DNA from: Isoetes taiwanensis
Lineage: Eukaryota > Streptophyta > Lycopodiopsida > Isoetales > Isoetaceae
Direction of reading: 5' to 3'
Assembly (NCBI GenBank): GCA_021234155.1
Contig: JAJEKV010000197.1
Span: 1-64,000 of the forward strand
DNA: 64,000 bases
Below the pieces are notes generated by a model. The model made no database searches. It was not told where the DNA came from and saw only the letters and a program-made list of their open reading frames with translations. Position numbers and translations under genes: made by a program. Below, one piece after another: positions 48,085 through 61,319 of this stretch (position 1 is the first letter of the stretch; every line of letters starts with the position of its first letter).

Positions 48085-48557
48085 TACATGCATGTTAGTT
48101 TTGGCTCTGCCGTAAAAGTTTTTGGCTTCGATTTTGGAGCCCGTAAAAGTTTTGTCCTCCTCTTCTTTTCTGCGACAACAAACGAACATGGGTCAGGGGA
48201 GGCGTCAGCGCTTCAGCTCCTTGGGCTAAAGCAGCACATCCTGCATTGCGAAGTCGGAATCAGCCACGTTTTTATGCTCTTATGTTTTTAGAAAAGCCCT
48301 GTTTTTATTTTTGCAATAAACACATCTGGTTCTGAGCAAAGGCAACCACGTTTGAGCAAAGGCAGCATAAAACCTAAATCTTGTGTCAAACATGCAGTGT
48401 TCAAACTGATTCGAAGCATCCAGGCTTAAATATCAGTGCTTAATCGCAGATCCGGCAGCCCCAGATGCATTTTTTGTTCCTTACTACACCGGATATGATG
48501 CTCTAAGGTATTTACATTAAACTGTTCCCAAACAGAGCCTAAAACTGTCATTCTCCA

Positions 48558-48713
48558 TCCGCACTTTCCATACATCTGCAAGATTAAATTTCCTAAATAT
48601 AGGTCTGTTTTGTAATTTCCAGCCGAAACATGAATATGAATACGCCTGCCCAGGGATAAGGCTTTGGCATTATCGCATTTCTGGAGGAAAAAAGCATAGG
48701 TTCGATTTTGCCA
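48558..48713 (-). pseudogene. PPR gene fragment inside the Harbinger element
   Basis: The frame reads RTYAFFLQKCDNAKALSLGR, then RIHIHVSAGNYKTDLYLGN, then LILQMYGKCG. That is one L-to-S transition of a PLS-type PPR protein. The flanking text (WRMTVLGSVWEQF) diverges. About 52 residues remain, which is too little to function. It lies between the left end and the transposase, suggesting capture of host sequence by the transposon. The wording differs from the intact PPR gene at 7.4-9.5 kb, so the donor was another PPR gene. Confidence 0.65.
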
Positions 48714-49015
48714 TGATCTATGCGGTATAACCATTCCTCTATGCTCTGGAAAACCGGACTTGTTCTTATCCCAAAGCCTTGCCATATTCGACTTCGTTTC
48801 ATCCAAATCCGACCATATCTAAAATTTGAGGCCATATCCACAGTCTTGCCATATCTAGTTAGATTGAAAGGGTTTTAAATCCCGATAGAAAGTAGCTGAT
48901 TTCCATAGCCTTGCCGCCTCAACTGCGCTCATAGAAGAAGAGAAAAAAAAGGTTAACGCGAAAAAAAATCCGGCCAGCTTTGTTAACGATTTTATTTTTG
49001 CCCCCTAACGGCCTA

Positions 49016-49249
49016 GTTAAGCAACGAGAGATAATTATCTCTCATTATCTCTCATGCTATACGGTATAAATTTTATCTCTCGCCGTATAGCACGAGAGAT
49101 AAAAAATTTTGGAGTATGTGGCCATCTCTCTCTCTTAGGTCGGCCACATGCTCGTAAAAAAATCCATCTCTCGTCACATACGGCTCCTCCCCTAAATGTA
49201 CGTATTTTTTTGGGAGGAGAGGAGAGACAATTGTCTCTCGAGGCTTAAC
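49016..49249. mobile_element. Nested MITE, 234 bp
   Basis: The left arm GTTAAGCAACGAGAGATAAT (from 49016) and the inverted right arm GTTAAGCCTCGAGAGACAAT (to 49249) match over 28 bp, continuing TRTCTCTC. Inner palindromes (GCTATACGG / CCGTATAGC; GGCCAC-type words) make the whole strongly foldback. No coding capacity. Confidence 0.65.
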
Positions 49250-49580
49250 AGCCTCTGTTATTGGCAAAATTTTTGCTGTTTGCCGGATTTTCGATCGTGC
49301 ATCCATTCCGGCCGACGAACTCTTTGTGGGATAATTCAACCGTAACGTTCCATTCGGGCGCCAAATTGTGGGATATTCAAGCCTGTTTTTTTCTTGGTTC
49401 GGCGGGCTATGTGGGATATTTCAATTCTAGTTTTGCCTCCCCAAAGCTGATTCCGCCACTAAACCATGGATCCGGTCATTCTTGGCATGATTGCAATGCT
49501 TTTTCGGCTTTGACACTTCTGGTTTGCATTACGTAGATACTGCTTTTGCGACCATTGAACTCAACGAGCTCGAAGACCCA

Positions 49581-50455
49581 ATGACCCTGTTCGATGATGA
49601 GGTTTTACAAGACAACAATGGTATGTTTTTCTGCGCATCTGCAGCTTTAATGGTTGCGGGTTCGAGTAGGGTTAGAAGACCACCAAGAAGATTTTGGATT
49701 GCTCCAAGGCAAAGAACACAGTGGGATAATATAGATAATCACGCACGGAATTGTATAGCTTCTTTTGAAGATGATATGTGGCATCAATTTTACAGAATGA
49801 AGAGGGCCACATTCGAGAGACTGGTAGGTTTAATTGTGCCCTATCTTGTCAGGCCCGGGATAAAAGCAAGGCCCCCTGTTGATCCAAGGAAAGCAGTTGC
49901 TATAGTTCTGTATTTTCTGGCACACGGGGATATGCCTTTACATGTGGGACAGAGATTTTATGTTGGGAAATCAACAGTTCAAAAATATACCAAGAAAGTC
50001 ACGCTTGTATTGGCTTCCAAGACAATGCTATACAAACGGTTTGTTGCAATGCCTACAGGAGCAAGATTAACTCAGTGTATTAAGGAATTCCATGATGCAA
50101 CTGGGTTGCCCAATATATATGGTGCAGTTGACGGTTCCCATATTTTTTTATGGAGGAAACCTAAGAAAAAGGACAATGGGGAAGACTATTACAGCAGACA
50201 TAAGAGGCACTCATGTCTCATGCAAGGAATTGTTACACATAGCAGATTGTTTATAAATGTTTGTGTAACTAGAACAGGTTCAGTCCATGATTCCAACCAA
50301 TTTATAATAAAATTGCTTCGAAACAAATTTTACAAGAACCAGTGGTGACTCTGAGTGGCAGAAAACTGAAGAAGGGGCAGCCTACAGACCAGGAAGTTCA
50401 GGTAACTATTCCACCATTACTATTAGGTGATTCACCTTATTCTAGCAGGCCCTTT
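49581..50455 (+). pseudogene. Harbinger DDE transposase, frameshifted and truncated
   Basis: From the first in-frame ATG (49581) the frame gives 255 residues to TGA at 50346-50348. Asp184 in IYGAVDGSHI and Asp237 in TRTGSVHDS are the first two catalytic acids of the DDE_Tnp_4 nuclease. YYSRHKRHSCLMQGIV is the conserved stretch between them. The N-terminal helix-turn-helix region is plausible at about 110-140 (GKSTVQKYTKKV). The expected continuation, SGRKLKKGQPTDQE through PPLLLGDSPYSSRPFLL, lies in another frame just after the stop, so a frameshift caused the truncation. Everything beyond FLLK, including the final Glu region, is missing. Confidence 0.85.
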
Positions 50456-51540
50456 CTCCTTAAAGTCCTTATTGTTTCCAATAAGGACCTTATTGTTTCC
50501 AATTCCCTAACCAACTCAATTTTTCTTGCACTTTCTTCTTTCAGGAAATCTAATTTCTTGACCTCAGTGTCTCCAAATGTGCTTGCCATCTGTGATATTC
50601 CCATTGCAATGTCCTCATCTATCTGCAACCTGGACTTCTTTCTACTTGTGGGTTTTCCACAAACTCCAGGCTGATTACATGCAGCTGATCTAGGACTTGA
50701 AGAATCTGTCTGGTTTCCTGTTGGTGTCCTATTGATTGGAATTTCTGGCATCACTGGAATGCTTGGATTTCCCGTGTTTACATTATTATTTGAATTGGGT
50801 GGATCTTCAAAGTGGTCTTCAAATGCAGCATCTGTTCCAACAGTTTCAAAAAAAGTGTCATTCATGAAAGATTCTGAATAATTTGTGTGCAAGTCTGCAG
50901 CCTCGAAAGCTTCATTCCCAAATTCGCCATCATCACCACCCCCTGGAATTGGATTATCTGAGGTGACACCATACTTCACCTCTTCCATTCTCTCATACCA
51001 CTGCCAAGTAGATGGTTCAGAACCCGTATGGCTACAAGCCTCCTTCTCATCTTTGAATTTGGCTTGCAGCGTATCCCATTTGTTCTTTAATTGTCTCACC
51101 TCCACTAAACCCTCAACAAAGGGCTGCAATTTGATCATAATTTCCCTCCATTGTGTGTTGGTTACCAACTTCATCTCGTTTAAGAGATTGAGGAATGTGG
51201 AGACACCTTGATCTGTCCATTGCACAGGAGACTTCCTATTCTTTGTGTCTATCACTTTTGAATTTTCCTTCTCATGCACAACAAGAGCCAAAGCAGAATT
51301 GGTTTCAAAAGATTCACTCAAAATATCAGAGGATGCCTAAATTTCGCTCAATACACGCTTGGATCTTTTTTCCTTTGATTGTCTTGAAGATGGAATTGGC
51401 TCAGAATTAGTCTCCAAATGTACATCCATAGAGATCTGGCATGTCATTTTCCGGGTCCTTCTTGGTGCCATTTTTTCAACCCGAGGAGGCACGAAAGGCT
51501 TGCTGGTTGCTGGCAAAGCAGATCGAGAGGCCTTAGACAT
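50437..51540 (-). pseudogene. Harbinger accessory protein, SANT/Myb-like (one in-frame stop)
   Basis: ATG at 51540 begins MSKASRSALPATSKPFVPP, and basic text follows. A TAG at 51337-51339 interrupts the frame, which then continues open to 50437. The SANT/Myb-like trihelix is around VQWTDQGVSTFLNLLNEM, then VRQLKNKWDTLQAKFKDEK and a TWQWYERM segment. The Asp/Asn/Pro-rich middle and a helical C-terminus (VKKLDFLKEESARKIELVREL) follow. In PIF/Harbinger elements this protein helps the transposase bind DNA and enter the nucleus. Its 3' end overlaps the deletion junction of the transposase. Confidence 0.75.
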
Positions 51541-51828
51541 CTGAATCCAAATGATTGTATGGGAATAAGGAAGACTTAAAACGAAATTGAGGATCAAAAC
51601 TTAATGTATGAATGCACAAAAAATAGAATGTAAATGCGTGCGTAATCTGATTAATACCTGGATCGTAATCGGCTAATTGCTCCGAGAAATTGGATACTTG
51701 GAGCAAGAATTAGGCGGCCTTGAAGATCAAGAAGCAGGGGAAATGGCGCCCCTGGTTTTCGGTGTGGGAAACATTTCGGGCATTTTTTTCAGGCAGCGAA
51801 AATTAAGGCTAATTGTTTGGTTAGTGGG

Positions 51829-51935
51829 CAATGAAAATGCCCCTAACGGCTGTTAGGGGCGAATCATCTCTCAAGGTGAGAGTTGGGTTTTCCCACTCTC
51901 ACCCATCTCTCCCATCTCTCCCCCATTGCTGCCAG
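51829..51935 (-). repeat. Right inverted terminal module of the Harbinger element
   Basis: Hairpin 51839-51860 followed outward by CATCTCTC-rich sequence. It is the inverted copy of 47955-48084. Confidence 0.7.
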
Positions 51936-51940
51936 CATAG

Positions 51941-54281
<2,341 letters not shown>

Positions 54282-54506
54282 GCAAGCCCTTACATTTATC
54301 TTGCAATCTGGAGAGGTCGCCTTTAATCCTGTGCAGGTAACACCTCAGATAAATGGTGGTTATCTAGTGCAGGTGGAACGGGCTGTGAACAAACCTCCGG
54401 GAAGCAGGAAGAGGAGGAGACGCTCGGCAACTCGAACGATGAGCGATCACACACATGCACGCACGCACACGCACACACACACAAGCCCCCCTCCCCCCCA
54501 AGCAGA

Positions 54507-55500
54507 GATATGGGATTTTGGCTTGAGGAAGATGCTTTACATCACCCCTGTACAGACAACAGTGTTGTATGGCTGCGAGAATTGGGGGCAAGATCTCGCA
54601 TTGGACAGTTGGAAAAAGATTGAAAAGGTGGCTAAAATATTCTTTCATGCAGAACTGGGGACTAAGATGTAGACACTTTACCATATGATGTTGATAGAGT
54701 GCGAGATGTTGCCCTTGTAGTTAGAAGCTCTATACAGACTCCTTATAACGTTTGCATAAGACTCAAGCACTTCAGAGCAATTCAGTCTGCCTCACATGGC
54801 TCTTCAGAGCAGCCAGGAAAAAGGTTGATATGTAGACATTGCGCTTTGGCTCAGAAAATAAGGAACGAATATGATGATCTCGAATCAAATAAGAATAATA
54901 TCTGGGTTAAAAGATGTGCCCTCCATAAAATGTGGAATGTCCTAGAATTCAAAAAAGAATAGTACAGAAGCATTATGAATCCATATCTATGGGAGGCGTT
55001 ATATCTAAAAGTTGTTCTATCAACGAAGCTTAGACATATGATTAGCAGGATGAGGCTCAGCTCACATCACCTAAAGGTAGAGATTGGGCACTGGGCAAAT
55101 ATACCTCATGAGCTCACATATTGTGAAGTCTGCGGATCATAAGAAGTTGAGGACGAAGGACATGTTATTCTACCGTGTCCAATATATCAGTACCTTCAAC
55201 GAAGTTTGAGATACATGTAGTGGATCTGGTGAGCTTCTTTGAGTTTTCTCCAGTTATCATTGGGTGTTTTGTGGTAGAGGTTATGCATAGAAGAGATACC
55301 AACATCCAGAACATGAAAACATTGTTAGGTACCAACATCCAGAACATGAAAACATTGTTAGGGTCTAGTGAGTTTCAATACGAGGAGGAGAGCACTAATA
55401 TGTTCTTGCCAGAAAACATATTCGATAAACTAATTGTATGTTATGAACCTCTTCTAGACCCGATGGTCTCACAGATGTAATAATAAAGATTTTCTCTCTT
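54507..55500 (+). mobile_element. LINE-A3: C-terminal fragment with short-repeat tail
   Basis: It starts after a CA/GCAC-rich stretch with IWDFGLRKMLYITPVQTTVLYGCENWG, the same YGxExWG block as in LINE-A1 and LINE-A2. Stops follow. Near 55120 it reads YCEVCGS, a stop, then EVEDEGHVILPCPIYQYL, the zinc knuckle (C-x2-C...H-x4-C). The end has GTAATAATAAAG (poly(A)-like signal near 55483) and then a TTCTCTCTTCC-type pyrimidine tail. 5'-truncated and dead. Confidence 0.7.
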
Positions 55501-55787
55501 CCTCCCCCTCCCTTTCTCTCCCTCCTTCCCTCCCTCCCTCTCCCTCCTCTCTCTCTCTCTCTCTAAGTTTTTTTCTTTCACTAAATAGGGGCGAGAGAGT
55601 TTTTATGCAGTATACCATGAGATTCTCTTAACAACATCTTTAACCTTTTCTTTAGCTTATCAGCCAAAAATGCAACAAGAAATTGAGGATCGATGGTGCT
55701 CAGTTGCTTGTGAATTGCAAGTGTGGACTTTGCAATGGTGCTTTCAGATCAATTCTTATTGCCACAATGGATACATTCCATGAATTC

Positions 55788-55969
55788 AAGGATTACGTGC
55801 ATACATAGGATGATTAGTCCTCAATCTATGAATCGGTTATGAATTCTTATCCCAATGTGTTATGACCTCAATTGCAATAAGGATTACGTGCATACATAGG
55901 ATGATTAGTCCTCAATCTATGAATCGGTTATGAATTCTTATCCCAATGTGTTATGACCTCAATTGCAAT
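55788..55969. repeat. 91-bp tandem duplication
   Basis: AAGGATTACGTGCATACATA begins at 55788 and at 55879. The two 91-bp copies appear identical over nearly their whole length, so the duplication is recent. Confidence 0.9.
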
Positions 55970-56577
55970 TACTACAATCCGTGCCTTAGCTCTCTTTGTG
56001 TGGGCCACTTGAGGCATGTTGGTGATAGGTTGGATCATATTACATTGCAGGGATTAGGCAAGTATGGGGAATGGTAATTAGAAGTATGGAGTCAATGTAT
56101 ATTGATCTTAGATCAAGCCTTTTTGTAATATGTTATTTGTGTCATTGAGTTGGCTCATATAGCATTAGGTTCCCATCCATCCAATAGCCATCCAGTGTTA
56201 CTAAGAAACTCAGTCAGATTATCATATGTTAATTATGGCGTACACATGTAGAACATGTTTGTGTGTTCTTAAAGCTCTTCCTATTTCAGCATACTAGGTT
56301 TCATGAGAATACTCTATGATTAAAGCTGTTTCCGCTCAAGGCATACTTTACGAAAAGAAAGTTGTGCTTGAGTCCCTATTATACAATAAACCGACAGGTG
56401 TTGAAAGATCATGAGATTATATGCAATGTGAGAAAAGTTAACAGTGACAACAGAGAACCAGAAAAACATTGTAATGGCAAGCAACAAAAAAGTTTGAACA
56501 GTCTTGCTTGCTCCATATGGCAAAGTTCAAGCAAAATCTTTCTACGTCAGATCTATTCCTTTTTCTAGATCAACCCT
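55970..56577. other. Intergenic, no gene recognised
   Basis: AT-rich; no motif seen. Confidence 0.4.
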
Positions 56578-57165
56578 ATGAGGTTTCCATTTAATCTTGT
56601 CATTTTATCTCTCAAATATGCCAGAGAGAATTTCTTCATTGTTCTTGTTGTCTTTTTTTTTGTTTCTGTTACTTCCCAAACAAAAGCTTTTGGTGCTTCT
56701 GATGTTTACATTGTGCGCTTGAAAGGTCACTCTACACAAAAGTTAGTATCCCGATTTTGTGAATAACAATGGGAACATTAATCATTAGTCCAGTTTCACA
56801 TGTATATTGTGCAGCTAAAAATTATAAAACCCTTTATAACCCTTGTCTGCATTGTGCAAGTTGAGAGTCAAAAGTCATATGTTTGTCTATCTCTTTCTCA
56901 TAATGAATTCTTCTCAATACAGTGGCTATCAAACTCGATTCAAATGTGCAAGCATATGGGCAACTAGTTTATTTGCTTGGAACAATGACCAACAAGTGCT
57001 AAATACTTAGTCTAATGTGGTGTTTATCTTGATGCAGGCAAAGCTATTACAATCTCATCCTTCTCTGGTGTCCATTGAAACTGATTTTTTTTTTGTTTTA
57101 CAAAATTGCTACCCATACTCCATCTTTCCTTGGTCTGCCTCAATGACCACAGATGATAGATGGTG
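56578..57165 (+). pseudogene. Subtilase prodomain-like fragment (two exon-like parts)
   Basis: ATG 56590-region text (frame 56578-56766) encodes a strongly hydrophobic segment (FFIVLVVFFFVSVTSQTKA), then SDVYIVRLKGHSTQK, just before a possible donor GTTAGT. That wording resembles the start of the I9 prodomain of plant subtilases (xVYIVxxxxH). After an acceptor-like GATGCAG at 57030-57036 the frame reads AKLLQSHPSLVSIETD, like the end of the I9 domain (LLxxHPxVxSVxxD). The middle of the prodomain and the entire protease domain were not found. It may be a gene fragment or a stand-alone inhibitor-like gene. Low confidence. Confidence 0.3.
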
Positions 57166-57312
57166 GTAAAGACAACCATCATCTTATATTATAATGTTAT
57201 AGCGTGTGTCTTCAATGGAGCCCTAAATCGGACGGTCGAGGATTTGATTGACCAATGGTGGAGATGATGTGTGCGTGTCTTCAACTAAAATTTCATCTTA
57301 ACTATGGCATTA

Positions 57313-58680
57313 TGATAGGGAAAAGGGAAAAGGAAAAAGGAAAAAGGAAAAGGGAAAAGGGAAAAGGAAAAAGGAAAAAGGGAAAAGGGAAAAGGGGAAA
57401 GAAAAAGGAAAAGGGGAAGGAAAAGGAAAAGGGAAAAAGGGAAGGGAAAAGGAAAAACGATGAAAGGGAAAAGGGAAAAGGGAAAAGGGAAAAGGAAAAA
57501 AAACGATGAAAGGGAAAAGGGAAAAGGAAAAAAAGAAAGGGAAAACGATGAAAGGGAAAAGGAAAAGGGAAAAGGGAAAAGGAAAAGGGTTAAAGAAAAG
57601 GAAAAACGATGAAAGGGAAAAGGGAAAAGGGAAAAGGGAAAAGGGAAAAAACGATGAAAGGGAAAAGGGAAAAGGGAAAAGGAAAGGGGGAAGGGAAAAG
57701 GAAAAACGATGAAAGGGAAAAAGGGAAAAGGAAAAGGGGAAGGGAAAAGGAAAAAGATGAAAAGAAAGGGAAAAGGGAAAAAAGGAAAAGGGAAAAGGGA
57801 AAAGGAAAAGGGGAAGGGAAAAGGAAAAACGATGAAAGGGAAAAGCGAAAAGGGAAACGGAAAAGGGGAAGGGAAAAGGAAAAACGATGAAAGGGAAAAG
57901 CGAAAAGGGAAAAGGAATAAAAGAAAGGTAAGAGGAAAAAGGAAAGAGAAGGAGAAAAGGAAAAAGGGAAAGATAGGCGAGGGGGAAAGGGAAAGGAAAA
58001 AGGGCACCGCGAGAAGGGTAAGAAGTAAGGGTGAGAAAAGGAGAAAAAGGTAAGGGAAAATAAGAAAAGGTTGCAAAGTCCATGGGAAAAAGAAAAGTAA
58101 AAAGGAAAAGAGAGGGGGAAAAGGGAAAAAGAGAACTTGGGAAAAGGGAACGAGAAAAAGAGAAAAAAGGAAAGGGCGGGAAGAGAGAAAGGGTGAAGAA
58201 AGAGAAAAAGGGAAGCAAACAGAGCATCGAGAAAAAGGAAGAGGGAAAGGATGGAAAAAGGAGGAAAAGGGTGGGGGGAAAGTAGAATAGACAAAGGGTA
58301 GGGAGCAAGGAATAGCAAAAGAGGAAAAGAGGAAGGAGAAAAGGGCATGAGAAAAAAGGGAAGAGGGAAAGGGTGAGGAAATAGAAAAAAGAAAGGGAAA
58401 AAGAGTATGAAAAAGAGAAAAGAAAAAAGAAACAAGAAAGGAGAAAGTGGAAAGGGGAAAAGGGGGAAGAGGATGGGGAAAGAAGGAAAAAGGGTACATA
58501 AAAAAGGTTGAGAAAAGGGAATGGAAAGAGGCATATGAAAAGGGAAAGGGAACGGGAAAGGGAAAATGTAAAGGAAGGGGAAAGAGAAAGGAAAGGGAAA
58601 AAGGGAACAGCGCAAAGCAAAAGGGTGGGGAAAGTATGAAAAGGGAATGGAAAGTTGAAAGGAAAAAGGAAGCGGAAAAC
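57313..58680. repeat. 1.37-kb polypurine tract, GGGAAAA repeats with AACGATGAAAGGG higher-order unit
   Basis: The plus strand is almost pure purine, built of GGGAAAAGG/GGAAAAA words. The interruption AACGATGAAAGGG recurs roughly every 40-60 bases from 57455 to about 57895, giving a higher-order repeat. Beyond 57900 the order decays into irregular purine text. All long ORFs across it, on both strands, are compositional artefacts. Confidence 0.95.
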
Positions 58681-58998
58681 CCAAATTTTCACATGGAACA
58701 CCCAATTTTTGCCCAGCAACGCTGGGCACCGTTACTAGTTAATATCTATTGTCTGTTCTTCAAAAAAAAAAACCCAATCTTTTTTCATTAGATTTGAACC
58801 GCATATTTGAAGGCATATGAACTTCGAATCTTCATGACATAAAAACACTTGGAAAATTTATTGGATAAAAAGGCACTGAATGTAGCAGAATGGTACCATC
58901 CATTTCTTAAAAGGCTTTTAAAAAGAAAAAAGGAAATACAAAATGGAAAAGAAGCAAAGGGAAATGACCTCGGTTTTGGTGATGGTCTTGGTGGTGCT

Positions 58999-59113
58999 TA
59001 TTAGGATTGATTGATCTAAACACAAGGAGAGATACGACACAAGAAAGCGACTCTACTAACCCTGAGAGAATTACAGTAAAAAGAAGTACAAGACTAATCC
59101 AATGTGTCATGCA
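58999..59113 (-). repeat. Terminal repeat (3' LTR) of the gag-only element
   Basis: It runs TATTAGGATTGATTGA to CATGCA on the plus strand. It is about 85 percent similar by eye to 60964-61083, which has a small extra insertion. Confidence 0.75.
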
Positions 59114-59193
59114 CAACATCACGGTTAAGATGACACGTGTCACTATAGACCATATTTTGGTTTTCTTGATGAAGAAAAAAGCTGAAATTTATG

Positions 59194-60417
59194 TTAAGCA
59201 TTCTCTTCCTTCAGCTGAAACTTCATCATTCCCAAAGCCATCTTAAACCTTCTGAAAATTCGAGACCTACAAGTGGTTTTGGGAAGCCAGCGGTTATTTG
59301 GTTGTTCGAAGAGCAATAAGTTAATGAATATGTGTCGAGATGAACCTGTTCTGGAACAACAGGAGCTTGGAAAACAAGCTCTCCCTGGCCTGGTGTAGGC
59401 AATATTGTTACTATTTTCCAGTCTACCTTTACTTCCAGTACAAGGTTCAACATGGGTAAGATCATCTTGGCTGCCTACGGTATGCTTTGTAGGACCCAAA
59501 ATACCACCACTTTGCAAAGCACTTTGAGCTGTTAACTGTGAACTTCCATCAGCTATAACATTAGAACAAGTGTCATGATTTCCTATTTCATCAAAAGAAC
59601 TGTCATCAAAACAAATCGCATGAACTGCTAGGTTCAGGTATTCATCAGGACAAACTTCAAATGCACAAGTCACATCACTGACTTCCTCTTTAACAATGTT
59701 AGACTTGCCAGCATTCATGCCCTCCTCCTTCTGTTTAATACATTCATACTTGAAATGTCCCTTTTTTCCATAATTGTAGCACTTAAAATTCCGTTTATTA
59801 GATTTTGATTTTTGCTCAGATACTGGAACATAAGACCTCTATTCTATAGGTCCTGCGTCAGTTGGCTTGATGTAATTTAAATGTTCTAGACGCTTTAACT
59901 TTTGTTTGACCACTACTTCCTGCTGCGACAAAGTATAGGCAGTATTTAAACCAAGAGTTTCATCCGATCTGATTTTCGCTACAATAATATCATGCCATGG
60001 AGGAAAGTTTATCAAAATTTCTTGTATGATATCTTTTTCTGATGAACTTTCGCCAGCATTATAATCTAGCCTCCAGGACTTCATCTAGTTTAAAAAATCA
60101 GATGTGCCGTGAAAATTACCAAGGGTGGTTGATCGTATTTTCTCTTTTAACATCATCTGAGTAGCTTGCCCATTGAAGGCAAGAGATTGGTCCAGAAACA
60201 ACTGCTCTCCAACCGTTTCATCGCATAACATTTTCACTAATGCGCCAGCCGAGGAATTCATTTTTGCAAACTTGTTTGAATCCTTAGTGCTGCGAAAGCC
60301 TTTCTTCAATACTTCTCCCATCTTATTATAAATCAAATAGTTTATCATGAAACTTTTCCATGATTTAGAATATGATGCAGTTAGCTTTGCATTCGTGGAG
60401 AACTTGCAGGGATCCAT
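59194..60417 (-). pseudogene. Copia-type gag (UBN2) polyprotein with zinc knuckle, two in-frame stops
   Basis: ATG at 60417 opens a single frame down to 59194, interrupted by a stop at 60085-60087 and another at 59839-59841. The N-terminal part (SYSKSWKSFMINYLIYNKM, LAFNGQATQMMLKEKI) and the ILINFPPWHDIIVAKI segment match the UBN2/gag helical region of plant Copia elements. A CCHC knuckle near 59785 reads CYNYGKKGHFKYEC: the second Cys is replaced by Tyr, so zinc binding is probably lost. The frame continues for about 175 residues of unassigned text and then ends without pol. Gag would form the virus-like particle; this copy cannot. Confidence 0.7.
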
Positions 60418-60946
60418 GAGTGCAGTTTAGCTCTGTCACCTGTTAGAAGAAGCCAACACAAAAATTTCTTTCACACTTGATCAACTGCAGGACTTGCACC
60501 CTATGACCAATTTTGAGATTTGTAGCTTGCTTAAGGTTTCTTAGAGCGTTTAGGGAAAAAGTTCTCTTCCTTTGATCAATTCCTGCTTTGATCAAAATCA
60601 TACAAAACAACATAACAAATTCCCTTTGATCAAATTTCGGATGAATTCTCCGTCAATTGCCACTATCTCTACGTTGACAAAACTGGCAAATACACAAGAG
60701 CTCTCTCCTCTTCTCTGATCAAATCTGAGAAATAAATTCCCTTTGATCAAATTCCTGGATGAATCTATGTCAATTTTTCCTCTATATTGTTGCCTCTATT
60801 TTGACGTTAAATTATCCTTTTTCTTGGAACAAGGTTATTCTGGCTTCGACCAATTTTGACTTACCAAATTTGATTCGTCAATTCAAGCCTCTTAAATTCC
60901 GTTGAGTTCTCCTTCAAATTTTCTCCTTCCCGGTCGATCCTCCTTG

Positions 60947-60963
60947 GGTCGGCTCTGATACCA
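60947..60963 (-). other. Primer-binding site (initiator tRNA-Met type)
   Basis: TGGTATCAGAGCCGACC on the minus strand directly follows the end of the 5' terminal repeat. The first twelve bases equal the canonical plant PBS. Confidence 0.85.
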
Positions 60964-61083
60964 TATTAGGATTGATTGACCTAAATACAAGGAGAGATAC
61001 GACACAAGCAAGCGACTCTATTGAAGAAACACTGACAGAGTTATAGTAAAGAGAAGTACAAGACTAATCTAATGTGCCATGCA
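60964..61083 (-). repeat. Terminal repeat (5' LTR) of the gag-only element
   Basis: Partner of 58999-59113. It starts TGCATGGCACATTAG on the minus strand and ends CCTAATA next to the primer-binding site. Confidence 0.75.
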
Positions 61084-61319
61084 GGACCATATGTTTCACA
61101 TTATCTAACAATGCCCATGCCTTCGGGACAATGTCCTTGAGCTCTGGCAATGGAGCCCTCGATTCCTTTCAATGGCCGTGTGCAACATGTTTAACAAAAA
61201 CCTAGAGGGAGGGGGGCATTCTATAAAATTTTGTCAGCAAATTATAACTTTATCAACAAATTGTTAACATTTAACATAACAATAACCAATGTGAACTATG
61301 GTTAAATGGCTAATTTATA

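Larger units (their letters stand above)
58999..61083 (-). mobile_element. Gag-only terminal-repeat retrotransposon (TR-GAG-like), 2.1 kb
   Basis: Direct repeats of ~115-120 bp (58999-59113 and 60964-61083) bound the element. On the minus strand the right repeat is followed immediately by TGGTATCAGAGCCGACC (60963-60947), the tRNA-iMet primer-binding site of plant LTR retrotransposons. Then comes a Copia-like gag (60417-59194), and the left repeat. No protease, integrase, RT or RNase H is present between gag and the 3' repeat. This architecture matches what has been called TR-GAG: short terminal repeats, gag only, mobilised in trans. No clear 5-bp target duplication or polypurine tract was seen. 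Confidence 0.7.

Noticed and set aside
57285-58729. Very long minus-strand ORFs (379-469 codons) rich in Phe, Pro, Ser and Leu
   Set aside because: They lie exactly on the purine tract, exist in several frames at once, and have the repetitive FPFPFS composition forced by GGGAAAA repeats. No coding signal.
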